From: Lachnospiraceae bacterium UBA2860
GTDB taxonomy: Bacteria; Bacillota; Clostridia; Lachnospirales; Lachnospiraceae
DNA: 29,987 nt
Assembly (NCBI GenBank): GCA_002350625.1
Contig: DEFE01000055.1
Span: 1-29,987 of the forward strand
Direction of reading: 5' to 3'
Positions 17,049 to 25,245 of the stretch are shown in pieces (position 1 is the stretch's first letter; every line of letters begins with the position of its first letter). The notes below the pieces were generated by a model. The model was not told the origin of the DNA. It worked only from the letters and a program-made list of their open reading frames with translations, and did not search any database. The translations under genes and the position numbers were made by a program.

Positions 17049-17064
17049 TCTTTTGCCTATTATT

Positions 17065-17091
17065 ATGACAAGGGGTCTGACCCCCTGTCAT
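17065..17091 (+). repeat. REP-like palindrome (class A)
   Basis: Arms ATGACAAGGGG and CCCCCTGTCAT around TCTGA, with A/C at position 7. Its reverse complement has the same arms as the 14112 copy, but the loop reads the other way. The left flank ends TATT and the right flank begins GTTTA, as in the TCAGA-oriented copies, so the loop is flipped relative to its flanks. Confidence 0.88.
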
Positions 17092-17109
17092 GTTTATGGA
17101 GCAGACGCT

Positions 17110-17883
17110 ATGGAAAAAGAGTTATATATAAAGCAGCTGCGGCCGGATCTGTATCTGATGGACGAGGCGCACGAAGCAACCGGCTATCTGGTCATCGGCG
17201 AAGAGAAGGCCTGCGTGATCGACACGATGAACGGCTATAATGATCTGCATAAAGCCGTCCGTGAGATCACCGACAAGCCGCTCGTCGTCGTGAACACGCA
17301 CGGCCATCCCGATCACATCTTCGGAAATGTTTACTTTGACGAGGCGTATCTGAGCCCCAAAGATCTGGCGCTCGCTGAGAGCTTTGTCAGCGATCCGGAG
17401 TTTGTCGCCATTTGCGAAAAAAATGGTGTCGCCATGCCGCCCTTCCGGCCGATCGGCGAAGGGGATGTTCTCGATCTCGGCGGCAGGACGCTGGAAGTTT
17501 TTGATCTCCCCGGGCACACGCCGGGCGGTATCTTGCTGCTCCTTAGAGAGGATCGGATTCTCTTCACGGGCGATTCGGTCAATCACCACCTGTGGATGCA
17601 GCTGGACGGCTGCCTCCCGCTTGACGCGTATGTGAAGGAGCTGGACCGCGTGATGTTTCTCGAGGAGCGGGCCGATCTGATTCTGCACGGGCACGCAGAC
17701 GGCTTCGACGACATCTCGCTCCTGCGCTGCATGCGGGACGGCATACAGGAAATCTGCGATGGGAAAACCGGGAGCGACCTGCCATATAAATGGTTCGGCG
17801 GGATCGGCCGGCAGCATCCATTTTCGTTGAAAGAGGGCCGGAGCTATTCTTCGGATAACAGCGTGATCTGCTACCGGAAGTGA
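17110..17883 (+). CDS. Metallo-beta-lactamase-fold hydrolase
   Basis: This 257-residue protein carries the MBL-fold metal motifs: NTHGHPDH (His64, His66, Asp68, His69), LPGHTPGG, FTGDSV and HGHADG. It is likely a two-metal hydrolase of the glyoxalase II-like or general MBL type; the substrate is unknown. ATG 17110 is chosen: GGAG at 17098-17101 is 8 bases upstream. A longer frame from 17053 would translate straight through the palindromic repeat at 17065 (MTRGLTPCHV) and is very likely an artefact. The esterase gene follows 10 bases after the stop, so both probably share one transcript. Confidence 0.9.
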   Translation: MEKELYIKQLRPDLYLMDEAHEATGYLVIGEEKACVIDTMNGYNDLHKAVREITDKPLVVVNTHGHPDHIFGNVYFDEAYLSPKDLALAESFVSDPEFVAICEKNGVAMPPFRPIGEGDVLDLGGRTLEVFDLPGHTPGGILLLLREDRILFTGDSVNHHLWMQLDGCLPLDAYVKELDRVMFLEERADLILHGHADGFDDISLLRCMRDGIQEICDGKTGSDLPYKWFGGIGRQHPFSLKEGRSYSSDNSVICYRK

Positions 17884-17893
17884 CGTAAAAAGT

Positions 17894-18733
17894 ATGAATG
17901 ATTATCTGCGTGAGAGCCTGAGTTATTTCGGACTGTACCGGAAGATGTTTCAGGCGAAGAAAATGGTTCGGCCCGTCAGGGTCTCCTACGGGACGAACAA
18001 AGAGCAGTATTTCCTGTTCTATGAGCCGGCGCGCATCGCCAGCAGCAAGATCATCGTATGGATCCACGGCGGCGGCTGGAATGCGGGCAATCCCGATTTC
18101 TTTGATTTCGTCGGGCAGTGCGCCTGCCGGCAAGGCTATCGCTTCGTTTCCCTGGGCTACCGCCTGTCGCCGAAGTACAAGTATCCCTGCCAGATCAGGG
18201 ACGTCTGCGCGGCGTACAATGCCGCCGTCAGCTATTTGAAGGGGCGCGGGATTGATGTGTCGAAGATCGTCGTCGCGGGGCCGTCCGCCGGCGCGCATCT
18301 GGCGTCGATCCTGTGCTGCAGCCGGAAAGTGCAGGAGAAATATGACGTTGACGTCGCAAATGTCATCGGCTTTATCGGCTCCGGCGGCCCCTACAGCTTC
18401 AGGGAGGATCCTGGCCTGACCTTGAAGCTGCTCCTTAATCAGCTCTTCAAAAAGGGATACAACAGACGAAACGGCGAGCCCGTCGCCTTAATGGAAAAAA
18501 CCCATATTCCCATGCTGCTGATCCAGAGCAGGCACGACGGCCTGATCGACTACGCCTGTGCCGAAGACTTCGCCCGGAGGGCGGAGGAACTGGGCAACGC
18601 CTGCGAACTGTACAGCGTGACGGACAGGAAAAACACGCATTCCTGGTATACCGCCGGCATGTTCCTGGAAAGCAGAGCGGAGAACCGGGGGCTGGACAAG
18701 TTTTTCCGGTGGATCGAAGAGCTCCCGGGATAA
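17894..18733 (+). CDS. Alpha/beta hydrolase, acetyl-esterase (HSL) type
   Basis: The 279-residue protein has the HGGGW oxyanion motif (58-62), the nucleophile elbow GPSAG with Ser131, acid Asp in SRHDGLIDYA and His in KNTHSWY. This set is typical of the hormone-sensitive-lipase/acetyl-esterase branch (BD-FAE, Aes-like), which cleaves short-chain esters such as acetyl groups from sugars. There is no signal peptide. It starts 10 bases after the MBL-fold gene without a strong ribosome site, suggesting coupling. A class A palindrome begins 2 bases after its TAA stop. Confidence 0.87.
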   Translation: MNDYLRESLSYFGLYRKMFQAKKMVRPVRVSYGTNKEQYFLFYEPARIASSKIIVWIHGGGWNAGNPDFFDFVGQCACRQGYRFVSLGYRLSPKYKYPCQIRDVCAAYNAAVSYLKGRGIDVSKIVVAGPSAGAHLASILCCSRKVQEKYDVDVANVIGFIGSGGPYSFREDPGLTLKLLLNQLFKKGYNRRNGEPVALMEKTHIPMLLIQSRHDGLIDYACAEDFARRAEELGNACELYSVTDRKNTHSWYTAGMFLESRAENRGLDKFFRWIEELPG

Positions 18734-18734
18734 C

Positions 18735-18775
18735 ATGACACGGGGTCTGACCCCTTGTCATATTTGTTTACATAA
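18735..18775 (+). repeat. REP-like palindrome (class A) with GTTTACATAA flank
   Basis: Core at 18735-18761: ATGACACGGGG, loop TCTGA, CCCCTTGTCAT (C/T mismatch at position 7), then GTTTACATAAG. It lies 2 bases after the esterase stop, in the same orientation as the gene. Confidence 0.92.
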
Positions 18776-18816
18776 GATCACCGGCAGATTCCGGAAGACA
18801 TATAAAGGCAGAGCAT

Positions 18817-20682
18817 ATGATCGTTTATGACGGATTGAAAACCGATTTCCTTTCCAGCTGCGAGAGGGATTCGATCGCCATTGAGATTGAAGAGATTATT
18901 CTGAAAAAGCTGGGCAGGCACACGCCGAAGGCCGAGTTCCGCTCGTGGGAGAACTCGCTCAACTACATGTACAAGGTCTTAAATGACGACGAGATCCCGG
19001 GCGATGCAGGCGTGGCGATCGAGTTTAATATTCCGCAGACATCCAAGCGGGTTGATTTCATGATCTCCGGGTACGGCGGAGAAAATGAGCCGGGCATGGT
19101 GATCGTAGAGCTGAAGCAGTGGGATTCGATCACTGAGGTGCAGGGCGCGGACGCGCTGGTTGAAACCTACGTCGGCGGCGGCAGGCACAAAGTGGTGCAT
19201 CCTTCCTACCAGGCCTGGTCCTATGCGCAGCTGATCCGGGACTATAATGAGACGGTGCAGGACAGGCGGATCAGGATTGCACCGTGCGCGTGTCTTCACA
19301 ATTATATCCGCCACGAAAATGACGCCTTGGATGCCGCGCAGTACAAGGAGTACCTGGATGAGGCGCCGGCATTTTCGAAGGGGCAGCTGCTTATGCTGCG
19401 TGATTTTATCAAGACGTCCGTAAAGAAGGGCGACCGGAAGGAAGTGCTCTTCCAGGTGGATCACGGGAAAATCCGGCCGTCGAAGAGCCTTCAGAACGCG
19501 ATCGGTTCCATGCTGAAGGGGAATCGGGAATTTATCATGATCGATGAGCAGAAGGTCGCCTATGAGGAGATCCTGCGGCTCTCTCTTGAGTGCCAGAAGG
19601 ATTACAGGAAGCGCACCGTTATCGTCCGGGGCGGCCCCGGCACCGGCAAGACGGTGATTGCGGTCAATCTGCTGGCGGAGCTTACTATGAGAGACCAGCT
19701 GGTGCAATATGTTTCAAAGAACAGCGCGCCGCGGCAGGTGTATCTGAAAAAACTGAAGGGGCAGATCAGGAAGAGCAGTGTGGACAATCTGTTCAAGGGC
19801 TCCGGGACCTACACGGAGGCCGGCTGCAACGCGGTGCACACCCTGCTGTGCGATGAGGCGCACCGGCTGAACGCGAAGTCCGGCATGTTCCATAATCTCG
19901 GTGAAAACCAGATTAAAGAGATCATTCACGCCGCGTACTGCAGCGTATTTTTTATCGATGAGAGCCAGAGAGTTACCATGGAGGATATCGGATCGGTGGC
20001 GGAGATCGAGAGATGGGCTGCGGCAGAGGGCGCCGAAATCCATCATCTGGAGCTGGAATCCCAGTTCCGCTGCAACGGCTCCGACGGCTACCTCGCCTGG
20101 CTGGATGATGTGCTGGAAATACGAAATACGGCGAATTACGATCTCGAAGGCATCGATTTTGACATTCGCGTCTGCGACACGCCGGAAGAAATGCGGGAGT
20201 TGATCGTCGAGCGCAACCGCGCGGCAAACCGGGCCAGAGTGCTGGCGGGATATTGCTGGGAATGGGTTAAGAAAGAACAGAACAACACGAATTACCACGA
20301 CATCAAAATCGGCGATTTTGAAATGAGCTGGAACCTTGGGGGAGGGGAGCCATTTGCGATCAGCGAAACATCCATCAATGAAGCCGGATGCATCCACACG
20401 TCGCAGGGACTCGAATTCGACTACGTCGGCGTGATTATGGGCGACGACATCCGCTATGAAGACGGGCGCGTGGTCACGGATTTCACGAAGCGGGCGAAAA
20501 CGGACCAGTCTCTGAAGGGGATCCGGAAGCTTTATAAGGAATCGCCGGAGGAAGCTGTAAGAAGAGCGGACGAGATTATTAAGAATACGTACCGCACGCT
20601 GCTTACCAGGGGCATGAAAGGGTGCTATATCTACTGCACGGACCCGGGCATGGCGGCCTACCTGAAGAAGAGGATAAGCTGA
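18817..20682 (+). CDS. DUF2075-type helicase with N-terminal PD-(D/E)XK-like nuclease motif
   Basis: The protein has 621 residues. Residues 65-102 show the order Glu69, RVDF (Asp80), and VELK (Glu98, Lys100), the pattern of a PD-(D/E)XK nuclease core. The ATPase part has Walker A GGPGTGKT (272-279), LLCDEAHR (343-350), a second acidic box FFIDESQR (378-385), ESQFRCNG, HTSQGLEFDYVGV and RTLLTRGMKGCYIY. This is a superfamily I helicase-like arrangement as in DUF2075 proteins. A DNA repair or defence role is possible but unproven. AAAGG (18804-18808) is a modest ribosome site. It is flanked on both sides by class A palindromes. Confidence 0.85.
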   Translation: MIVYDGLKTDFLSSCERDSIAIEIEEIILKKLGRHTPKAEFRSWENSLNYMYKVLNDDEIPGDAGVAIEFNIPQTSKRVDFMISGYGGENEPGMVIVELKQWDSITEVQGADALVETYVGGGRHKVVHPSYQAWSYAQLIRDYNETVQDRRIRIAPCACLHNYIRHENDALDAAQYKEYLDEAPAFSKGQLLMLRDFIKTSVKKGDRKEVLFQVDHGKIRPSKSLQNAIGSMLKGNREFIMIDEQKVAYEEILRLSLECQKDYRKRTVIVRGGPGTGKTVIAVNLLAELTMRDQLVQYVSKNSAPRQVYLKKLKGQIRKSSVDNLFKGSGTYTEAGCNAVHTLLCDEAHRLNAKSGMFHNLGENQIKEIIHAAYCSVFFIDESQRVTMEDIGSVAEIERWAAAEGAEIHHLELESQFRCNGSDGYLAWLDDVLEIRNTANYDLEGIDFDIRVCDTPEEMRELIVERNRAANRARVLAGYCWEWVKKEQNNTNYHDIKIGDFEMSWNLGGGEPFAISETSINEAGCIHTSQGLEFDYVGVIMGDDIRYEDGRVVTDFTKRAKTDQSLKGIRKLYKESPEEAVRRADEIIKNTYRTLLTRGMKGCYIYCTDPGMAAYLKKRIS

Positions 20683-20687
20683 AAAAC

Positions 20688-20728
20688 ATGACACGGGGTC
20701 TGACCCCGTGTCATAATAGTTTACATAA
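20688..20728 (+). repeat. REP-like palindrome (class A) with GTTTACATAA flank
   Basis: Core at 20688-20714 with a perfect 11-bp stem (ATGACACGGGG / CCCCGTGTCAT) and loop TCTGA. AAAAAC precedes it and GTTTACATAA follows, making this the most complete plus-oriented copy. It lies 5 bases after the helicase stop and 50 bases from the end of the convergent amidohydrolase gene. Confidence 0.95.
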
Positions 20729-20763
20729 AACATATGCCCTGCCGGGCTTTTTCCGACGGCTCG

Positions 20764-21918
20764 TCACATTGCAGACGCAGCGTACAGCGCCGCCGCCGTG
20801 CGGAGCGCGCGGTCATCCGTGTGAAAATTCGGGCGGTGCAGCTCCTCGATCTGTTCGCCCTCGGTGCGGCTCCCGATCCAGTAAAAGAAGGACGGGACGC
20901 AGGCGCGGTAGAGCGCGAAGTCCTCGCTCGCCAGAGACGGCGGCGCATCTGCCCTCTCGCAGGAAATGGCATCGGCAGCGCGCACGGCCAGTCGGTACAT
21001 CTCTTCCGTGTTGATGACCGCCGGGATTCTTTCCTTCCATGCAATCTCCGCCCGGCATTCATAGGCTTCGGCCGTTTTCACGACAATTGTCTCAACGCGC
21101 TCGAGAGCTCTGGTCAGGCCTTCCTCCGAGAGGGACCTCACGGTGGCGCGCAGCTCCACCTCGTCGACGACCAGGTTGACCGGGCTGCCGCCGTGGATCA
21201 TATTCACGGACAGAACGGCGGGATGCAGCGGATTCATGTTGCGGCTGATCACGGTCTGCAGCGCCTCGATGACAGCCGCCGCGCAGACGATGGGATCGAC
21301 ATTGAGGTGCGGCATGGAGCCGTGCCCGCCGTGCCCGATGATCCGGACCGTGAAATTGCGCTTTGCCGACATCAGCGCGCCTTTTCTGAGAACCACCTGC
21401 CCGGCCGGAACCGACGGCCAGTTATGCATCCCAAAGCAGAGGTCCGGATGGATCATTTCGAAAATGCCGGCGTCGATCATCCTGCGCGCGCCTGTCGTGC
21501 CCTCTTCCGCCGGCTGAAAGACCAGATCAACATCCCCTTTCAGTTCCCCACTTTGCGCAGCCCTGCTCAAAATCATCGCCGCACCGAGAAGCGACGCGGT
21601 GTGAAAATCATGGCCGCACGCGTGCATGACGCCGGCATTTACGGATTTCCACGGGCTCTCATACAGCTCCGTCTGAGGAAGCGCGTCAATATCGGCGCGC
21701 AGCATGACCTCCGGCCCGTCTCCGCGCCCCTTGATTCTCGCAAGCACGCCGGTTTTCACGGGCAGCGGCAGAATCTCCACTCCCGGGACCACCTGCAGGC
21801 ATTCTTTGATCTTCTGCGTCGTCCGGACTTCCTCGCCGGATAATTCCGGATGCATGTGCAGATCGTGTTTTACATCCAAAATGGCTTGATATTCCTGTTC
21901 TGTCAGTTTCAGTTCCAT
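20764..21918 (-). CDS. M20-family amidohydrolase (N-acyl-amino-acid/hippurate type)
   Basis: This 384-residue protein has all M20D landmarks: DLHMHPELSGEE (19-30), ADIDALP, MHACGHDFHTA with the metal-binding Cys/His pair, QPAEEG with the catalytic Glu, MHNWPSVPAG, and SLASEDFALY near the C-terminus. These enzymes cleave N-acyl or N-aroyl groups from amino acids, or indole-amino acid conjugates, in the cytosol. Length and domain order are normal for the family. It is one of three minus-strand genes in the right part and converges on the helicase, with a palindromic element between them. The ribosome site is weak. Confidence 0.92.
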   Translation of the reverse strand: MELKLTEQEYQAILDVKHDLHMHPELSGEEVRTTQKIKECLQVVPGVEILPLPVKTGVLARIKGRGDGPEVMLRADIDALPQTELYESPWKSVNAGVMHACGHDFHTASLLGAAMILSRAAQSGELKGDVDLVFQPAEEGTTGARRMIDAGIFEMIHPDLCFGMHNWPSVPAGQVVLRKGALMSAKRNFTVRIIGHGGHGSMPHLNVDPIVCAAAVIEALQTVISRNMNPLHPAVLSVNMIHGGSPVNLVVDEVELRATVRSLSEEGLTRALERVETIVVKTAEAYECRAEIAWKERIPAVINTEEMYRLAVRAADAISCERADAPPSLASEDFALYRACVPSFFYWIGSRTEGEQIEELHRPNFHTDDRALRTAAALYAASAM

Positions 21919-22098
21919 TGCTCGGATTTCCGCCTTTGTCTTTTTAGTTTGTCTCCCTCCGGCCTTGTCTTCCGGTCCTATTCTCAGGCTCTGCCGGTCC
22001 CGGAGGCAAGGGACTTTCTTGCTATAGTAAAATATGATAGAATTTCCTTGGCTTCAGGTCAATCCGGATCTTTCACACCAAACAACAGGGGACGGACC

Positions 22099-22632
22099 AT
22101 GGATACATTGTTAATCAAATGCCCCAACTGCGGCGCACCGGTCAGACGCAAAAAAGGGGCGCATTTCGCAAAATGCGAATACTGCGACACGGAGATCGGC
22201 TTCGACGAAATCAAGGAAGAAGCCCAGGTGGACGTGCTGCGCGACAAAGTCAGCACGCTGGAAGAAAAAGACCACGTCGTGACGACGCAGCGACGGAGTA
22301 TGAAGTCCTGGCTTCAGAAGCGCAACATCTTCCTGTCCGTGATCGGCATCCTGAGCTTTCTGGCGTTTTTCCTCGTCGGAATCAGCACGGGCGCGAGGGC
22401 GGCTGACGATCCGCTTGTCGGAGCCGGAGCCATTTGCATGCTGCTTGGAACGATGGGATCCGTCGCCGGATCCTTCGTCCTCAGTTCCGCCTATCCGGAT
22501 TACAACATTATCACGGATAAAAAAGAATCCAAATTAAAGAAATGGTTCCAGCTGGTCATGGTCTGCTTAGGCGTGTCCGTCATGGCGGCGCTGATCGCAT
22601 TTCTTGTCATCACGCTGATCATACAGCGTTAA
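22099..22632 (+). CDS. Zinc-ribbon membrane protein
   Basis: This 177-residue protein starts at ATG 22099 (GGGGAC just upstream). A longer frame from 21850 runs through non-coding-looking sequence. The N-terminus is a zinc ribbon: Cys8-x2-Cys11 (CPNCGAP) and Cys26-x2-Cys29 (CEYC). An acidic coiled stretch (about 32-55) and three membrane segments follow (about 75-97, 104-128, 150-174). Zinc ribbons joined to membrane helices are common in Firmicutes, and most have no known role. The SIMPL protein gene starts 24 bases after the stop with its own site, so they likely form an operon. Confidence 0.78.
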   Translation: MDTLLIKCPNCGAPVRRKKGAHFAKCEYCDTEIGFDEIKEEAQVDVLRDKVSTLEEKDHVVTTQRRSMKSWLQKRNIFLSVIGILSFLAFFLVGISTGARAADDPLVGAGAICMLLGTMGSVAGSFVLSSAYPDYNIITDKKESKLKKWFQLVMVCLGVSVMAALIAFLVITLIIQR

Positions 22633-22656
22633 GGCATTTAATAAAGGAGGAACGAT

Positions 22657-23364
22657 ATGAAAAAACTTGTATTTGCTGCAGCTGCGGCGCTGATCCTGGC
22701 CATGCCGGCCGCGGTCTCAGCGGAAGAGACATCATCCGTCATCGTCAGCGCGTCAAGCGTGAAAACCGCCGCGCCGGACAGAGCGACCATCAACCTCGGC
22801 ATCAATGAATACGGCGCGGAAGTGGCTGACATCCAGAGCTCAATCGCGAAGAAGATCACCGCGGTCAAGGCGGCGCTCGCGGATGTACCGGAGGATTCAA
22901 TCTTCGTGACGAACTATTACGTGAGCCCGCAGTACGACTACAACAGCGAGAGCGAGAACTACAATAAAATCGTCGGATACAACGTATCTGTCAGCATCAT
23001 CATTGCCGACGCCGCGGTAGACGATGTCGGGGATCTCATCTCAAAGAGCACGGAAGCCGGCGCCAACTACGTCGGCAATGTCGAGTACAAATGCAGCAAT
23101 TACGAAGAGGTGTATGCATCCGCCCTGGCCGACGCCGTCAGGAAGGCAAAGAGCAAGGCGGAGGCCATCGCGGCGGCCGCCGAAGGAACCCTCGGAAGTA
23201 TTGTCAGCATCACCGAAGGCTACGAAAACACAAGCTACCGATCAAACGCAAGCTACGATTACGGCGCCATGAAAACAATGGGCGTGGCGGAAGACTCAAT
23301 CGAACTGTCGCCGGAGGAGGCGGAGATCGAAGCAAGTGTCACGATCGAGTACAGAATGAACTGA
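22657..23364 (+). CDS. SIMPL-domain (DUF541) secreted protein
   Basis: The 235-residue protein has a signal peptide (KKLVFAAAAALILAMPAAVSA, about 1-22) and a SIMPL/DUF541 domain: the start VSASSVKTAAPDRATINLGI, the central TNYYVSPQYDY and the conserved GYNVSVSI, then ADAVRKAKSKAEAIAAAAEG and a final ASVTIEYRM. SIMPL proteins are periplasmic or surface proteins of poorly known function, oligomeric in known cases. AAAGGAGG is 6 bases before ATG. The stop TGA (23362-23364) is the first triplet of a class B palindrome. Confidence 0.88.
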   Translation: MKKLVFAAAAALILAMPAAVSAEETSSVIVSASSVKTAAPDRATINLGINEYGAEVADIQSSIAKKITAVKAALADVPEDSIFVTNYYVSPQYDYNSESENYNKIVGYNVSVSIIIADAAVDDVGDLISKSTEAGANYVGNVEYKCSNYEEVYASALADAVRKAKSKAEAIAAAAEGTLGSIVSITEGYENTSYRSNASYDYGAMKTMGVAEDSIELSPEEAEIEASVTIEYRMN

Positions 23365-23383
23365 CAGGGGACCGCCCCTGTCA
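23362..23383 (+). repeat. REP-like palindrome (class B, 22 bp)
   Basis: TGACAGGGG, loop ACCG, CCCCTGTCA: a perfect 9-bp stem. It supplies the SIMPL stop codon and is joined by TATTTATGTCAACTAAC to a class A element, as a composite. Confidence 0.87.
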
Positions 23384-23385
23384 TA

Positions 23386-23432
23386 TTTATGTCAACTAAC
23401 ATGACACGGGGTCAGACCCCGTGTCATGTTTT
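23386..23432 (-). repeat. REP-like palindrome (class A), inverted orientation
   Basis: Core at 23401-23427, perfect 11-bp stem, loop TCAGA on the plus strand. The left flank TTATGTCAAC matches the reverse complement of GTTTACATAA with one change. GTTTTT follows, so on the plus strand it also looks like an intrinsic terminator. Confidence 0.92.
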
Positions 23433-23435
23433 TGT

Positions 23436-23466
23436 CAAATATTGTCGCAATGTGCGACGATATTTG
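23436..23466. promoter_or_regulatory. 31-base near-perfect palindrome upstream of the solute-binding protein
   Basis: CAAATATTGTCGCA (23436-23449) pairs with TGCGACGATATTTG (23453-23466), one mismatch in 14, around ATG. It lies 155 bases before the binding-protein start codon, has no U-tract, and shares no sequence with the REP family. An operator for a dimeric regulator is the simplest reading. Confidence 0.5.
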
Positions 23467-23621
23467 CGCGGCATGTGTCAGAAGAGAAATAATCGTCATG
23501 CGAAAGCGAAAAAATACGCACAGCCGAAGCGACCTCCTGCGGATTTAGAGATATGATATAGACAGCAACAAAATCGTGTTTTTTATGCTGTCATTCTCAA
23601 CACATGAAAAGGAGGAGAGCT

Positions 23622-25145
23622 ATGAAGAAGAAACTGTTGTCAATCCTGACCGCTGCGGCTGTTGTTGTGACATCACTTTCAGCCTGCACATTCACCGCAT
23701 TTGCGGATGAAGAAGAAGACTACGATGAGATCAACGTATCGTGGCTTGTCACCGCTCCCGTCGAGGCGTCCGTGACGGATCCGATCGTCGAGGCGATCAA
23801 TGAGATCACGGAGGAAGAGATCGGCGTGCATGTCAACATGACGTTCTACGATCCGGGCGCATACGCCACGCAGATCCCGATGGAGATCCAGGCGAATGCA
23901 AAGCTTGACCTGCTTATGTACACACCGATTCCGGGTTCCGGCTTCCAGTCCTTCTACAGACAGGGACAGCTCATGGATATCACGGATTATCTGGATGAAT
24001 ATGGCGAAGGCGTGAAGGAAACGCTGGGCGACCTGATTAAGGGCACGACCGCTCCGGACGGCAAGATTTACGGCGTCGCCAGCAACCGCGTCCTCGGTTC
24101 CTCACTTTACATTATCATGAGAACGGATGTCCTTGAGGAGCTCGGGCTTCTTGAGAAGGCGCAGAACATGACAACCTGGACGGAGTTCGAAGAGATTCTG
24201 AAGGAAGTCGTCGACAAGACGGACTACGCCGGCATCGGCAACAGCGACGTGGCTGGCTCTACGTTAGCGGTTTCCCCCTTCTTCTTCGGCGCTGATTCCT
24301 TCGCTGAAAACCGCGGCTATGACACACTGGGAGACACGAACTTCCTGATCGCTTCTGATGCAGAAGGCCATGTGGAGAGCTATTTTGGTTCTGAAGAATA
24401 TGCCAAGGAAGTTGAGAGAGCACAGAAATGGTACGACGAAGGCCTCGTCTACAAAGATGCTGCGATCTCCCAGAACTACAACGTCAATCTGATCAAAGCG
24501 GGCGTGACATTTTCGACGCTTTCCGCGGCGGAACTCGGCGGCGAGGAGCTGTCCGAAGCCATTTGCGGATTTGATCTGACATATGTGAAGGTCGCTGATT
24601 CGGTCTGCGGCACGGACGCCACCTATAAGTTCGGCTTTGGCGTTCCGGTCTGCGCGACGGATCCCGAGGCGGCGGTGAAGTTCCTGAACCTGCTCTACAC
24701 AAACAGCGATATCGAAAATATGCTCGCCTGGGGCCTTGAGGGCAGAGACTGGGTTGAGAAGGACGGCGAAGCGACCTATCCGGAAGGCGTTGACAGCGAT
24801 TCCTGCCTCTTCCATATGGGCGACTACCTGAACGGCAACCAGTTCATCACCCTTCCGTGGGAAGGCAGCGGCGCGGACTTCCGCGATGTGCAGAAGGCTT
24901 ATCAGGATGAGCTTGTTTACTCTCCGTACATGGGCTTCGCGGCGGATACTGACGAGGTCTCCGAGGCGGCGACGGCCTGCTTCAGCATCATTGAGCAGTA
25001 CAGAAAGCAGCTCGCTTCCGGCAGCAGCGGCGACTGGGAGAAAAACCTGAACGAAATGAACGAGAAGCTCGCGGCGAACGGCATCGACTCCATCGTCGAG
25101 ACCTATCAGACACAGCTTGACAGCTGGGTCGCGGAGCAGGGCTGA
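23622..25145 (+). CDS. Extracellular solute-binding lipoprotein (ABC transporter type)
   Basis: The 507-residue protein starts at ATG 23622, with GGAGG (23611-23615) 6 bases upstream. The signal sequence ends in a lipobox LSAC, so Cys22 is probably lipidated. The body has the family 1 layout: INVSWLVTAPVE, a DITDYLDEYGEGVKE segment, IYGVASNRVLGSS, TWTEFEEILKEV and a C-terminal helix-rich region. Such proteins bring sugars or oligosaccharides to an ABC importer. No permease or ATPase gene is next to it: the following gene is a carboxylesterase. It therefore works with a distant transporter, or the operon has been broken up. A class A palindrome follows 4 bases after the stop. Confidence 0.88.
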   Translation: MKKKLLSILTAAAVVVTSLSACTFTAFADEEEDYDEINVSWLVTAPVEASVTDPIVEAINEITEEEIGVHVNMTFYDPGAYATQIPMEIQANAKLDLLMYTPIPGSGFQSFYRQGQLMDITDYLDEYGEGVKETLGDLIKGTTAPDGKIYGVASNRVLGSSLYIIMRTDVLEELGLLEKAQNMTTWTEFEEILKEVVDKTDYAGIGNSDVAGSTLAVSPFFFGADSFAENRGYDTLGDTNFLIASDAEGHVESYFGSEEYAKEVERAQKWYDEGLVYKDAAISQNYNVNLIKAGVTFSTLSAAELGGEELSEAICGFDLTYVKVADSVCGTDATYKFGFGVPVCATDPEAAVKFLNLLYTNSDIENMLAWGLEGRDWVEKDGEATYPEGVDSDSCLFHMGDYLNGNQFITLPWEGSGADFRDVQKAYQDELVYSPYMGFAADTDEVSEAATACFSIIEQYRKQLASGSSGDWEKNLNEMNEKLAANGIDSIVETYQTQLDSWVAEQG

Positions 25146-25149
25146 AAAC

Positions 25150-25176
25150 ATGACACGGGGTCTGACCCCCTGTCAT
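25150..25176 (+). repeat. REP-like palindrome (class A)
   Basis: ATGACACGGGG, TCTGA, CCCCCTGTCAT with a C/C mismatch at position 7. AAAAC precedes it, but no GTTTACATAA flank follows. It is 4 bases after the binding-protein stop. Confidence 0.9.
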
Positions 25177-25202
25177 AAAAACCGTGCGCCTGCTCTAAAA
25201 AC

Positions 25203-25229
25203 CTGACACGGGGTCTGACCCCGTGTCAG
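25203..25229 (+). repeat. REP-like palindrome (class A), start base changed
   Basis: CTGACACGGGG, TCTGA, CCCCGTGTCAG: a perfect 11-bp stem in which the outer A-T pair has become C-G, a compensated change. It ends directly before the ribosome site of the carboxylesterase and forms a same-direction tandem with the 25150 copy. Confidence 0.92.
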
Positions 25230-25245
25230 GAAAAGGAGGTTCCAT

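Noticed and set aside
20734..21843. 369-residue open frame on the plus strand
   Set aside because: Fully antisense to the M20 amidohydrolase, which has all its catalytic motifs.
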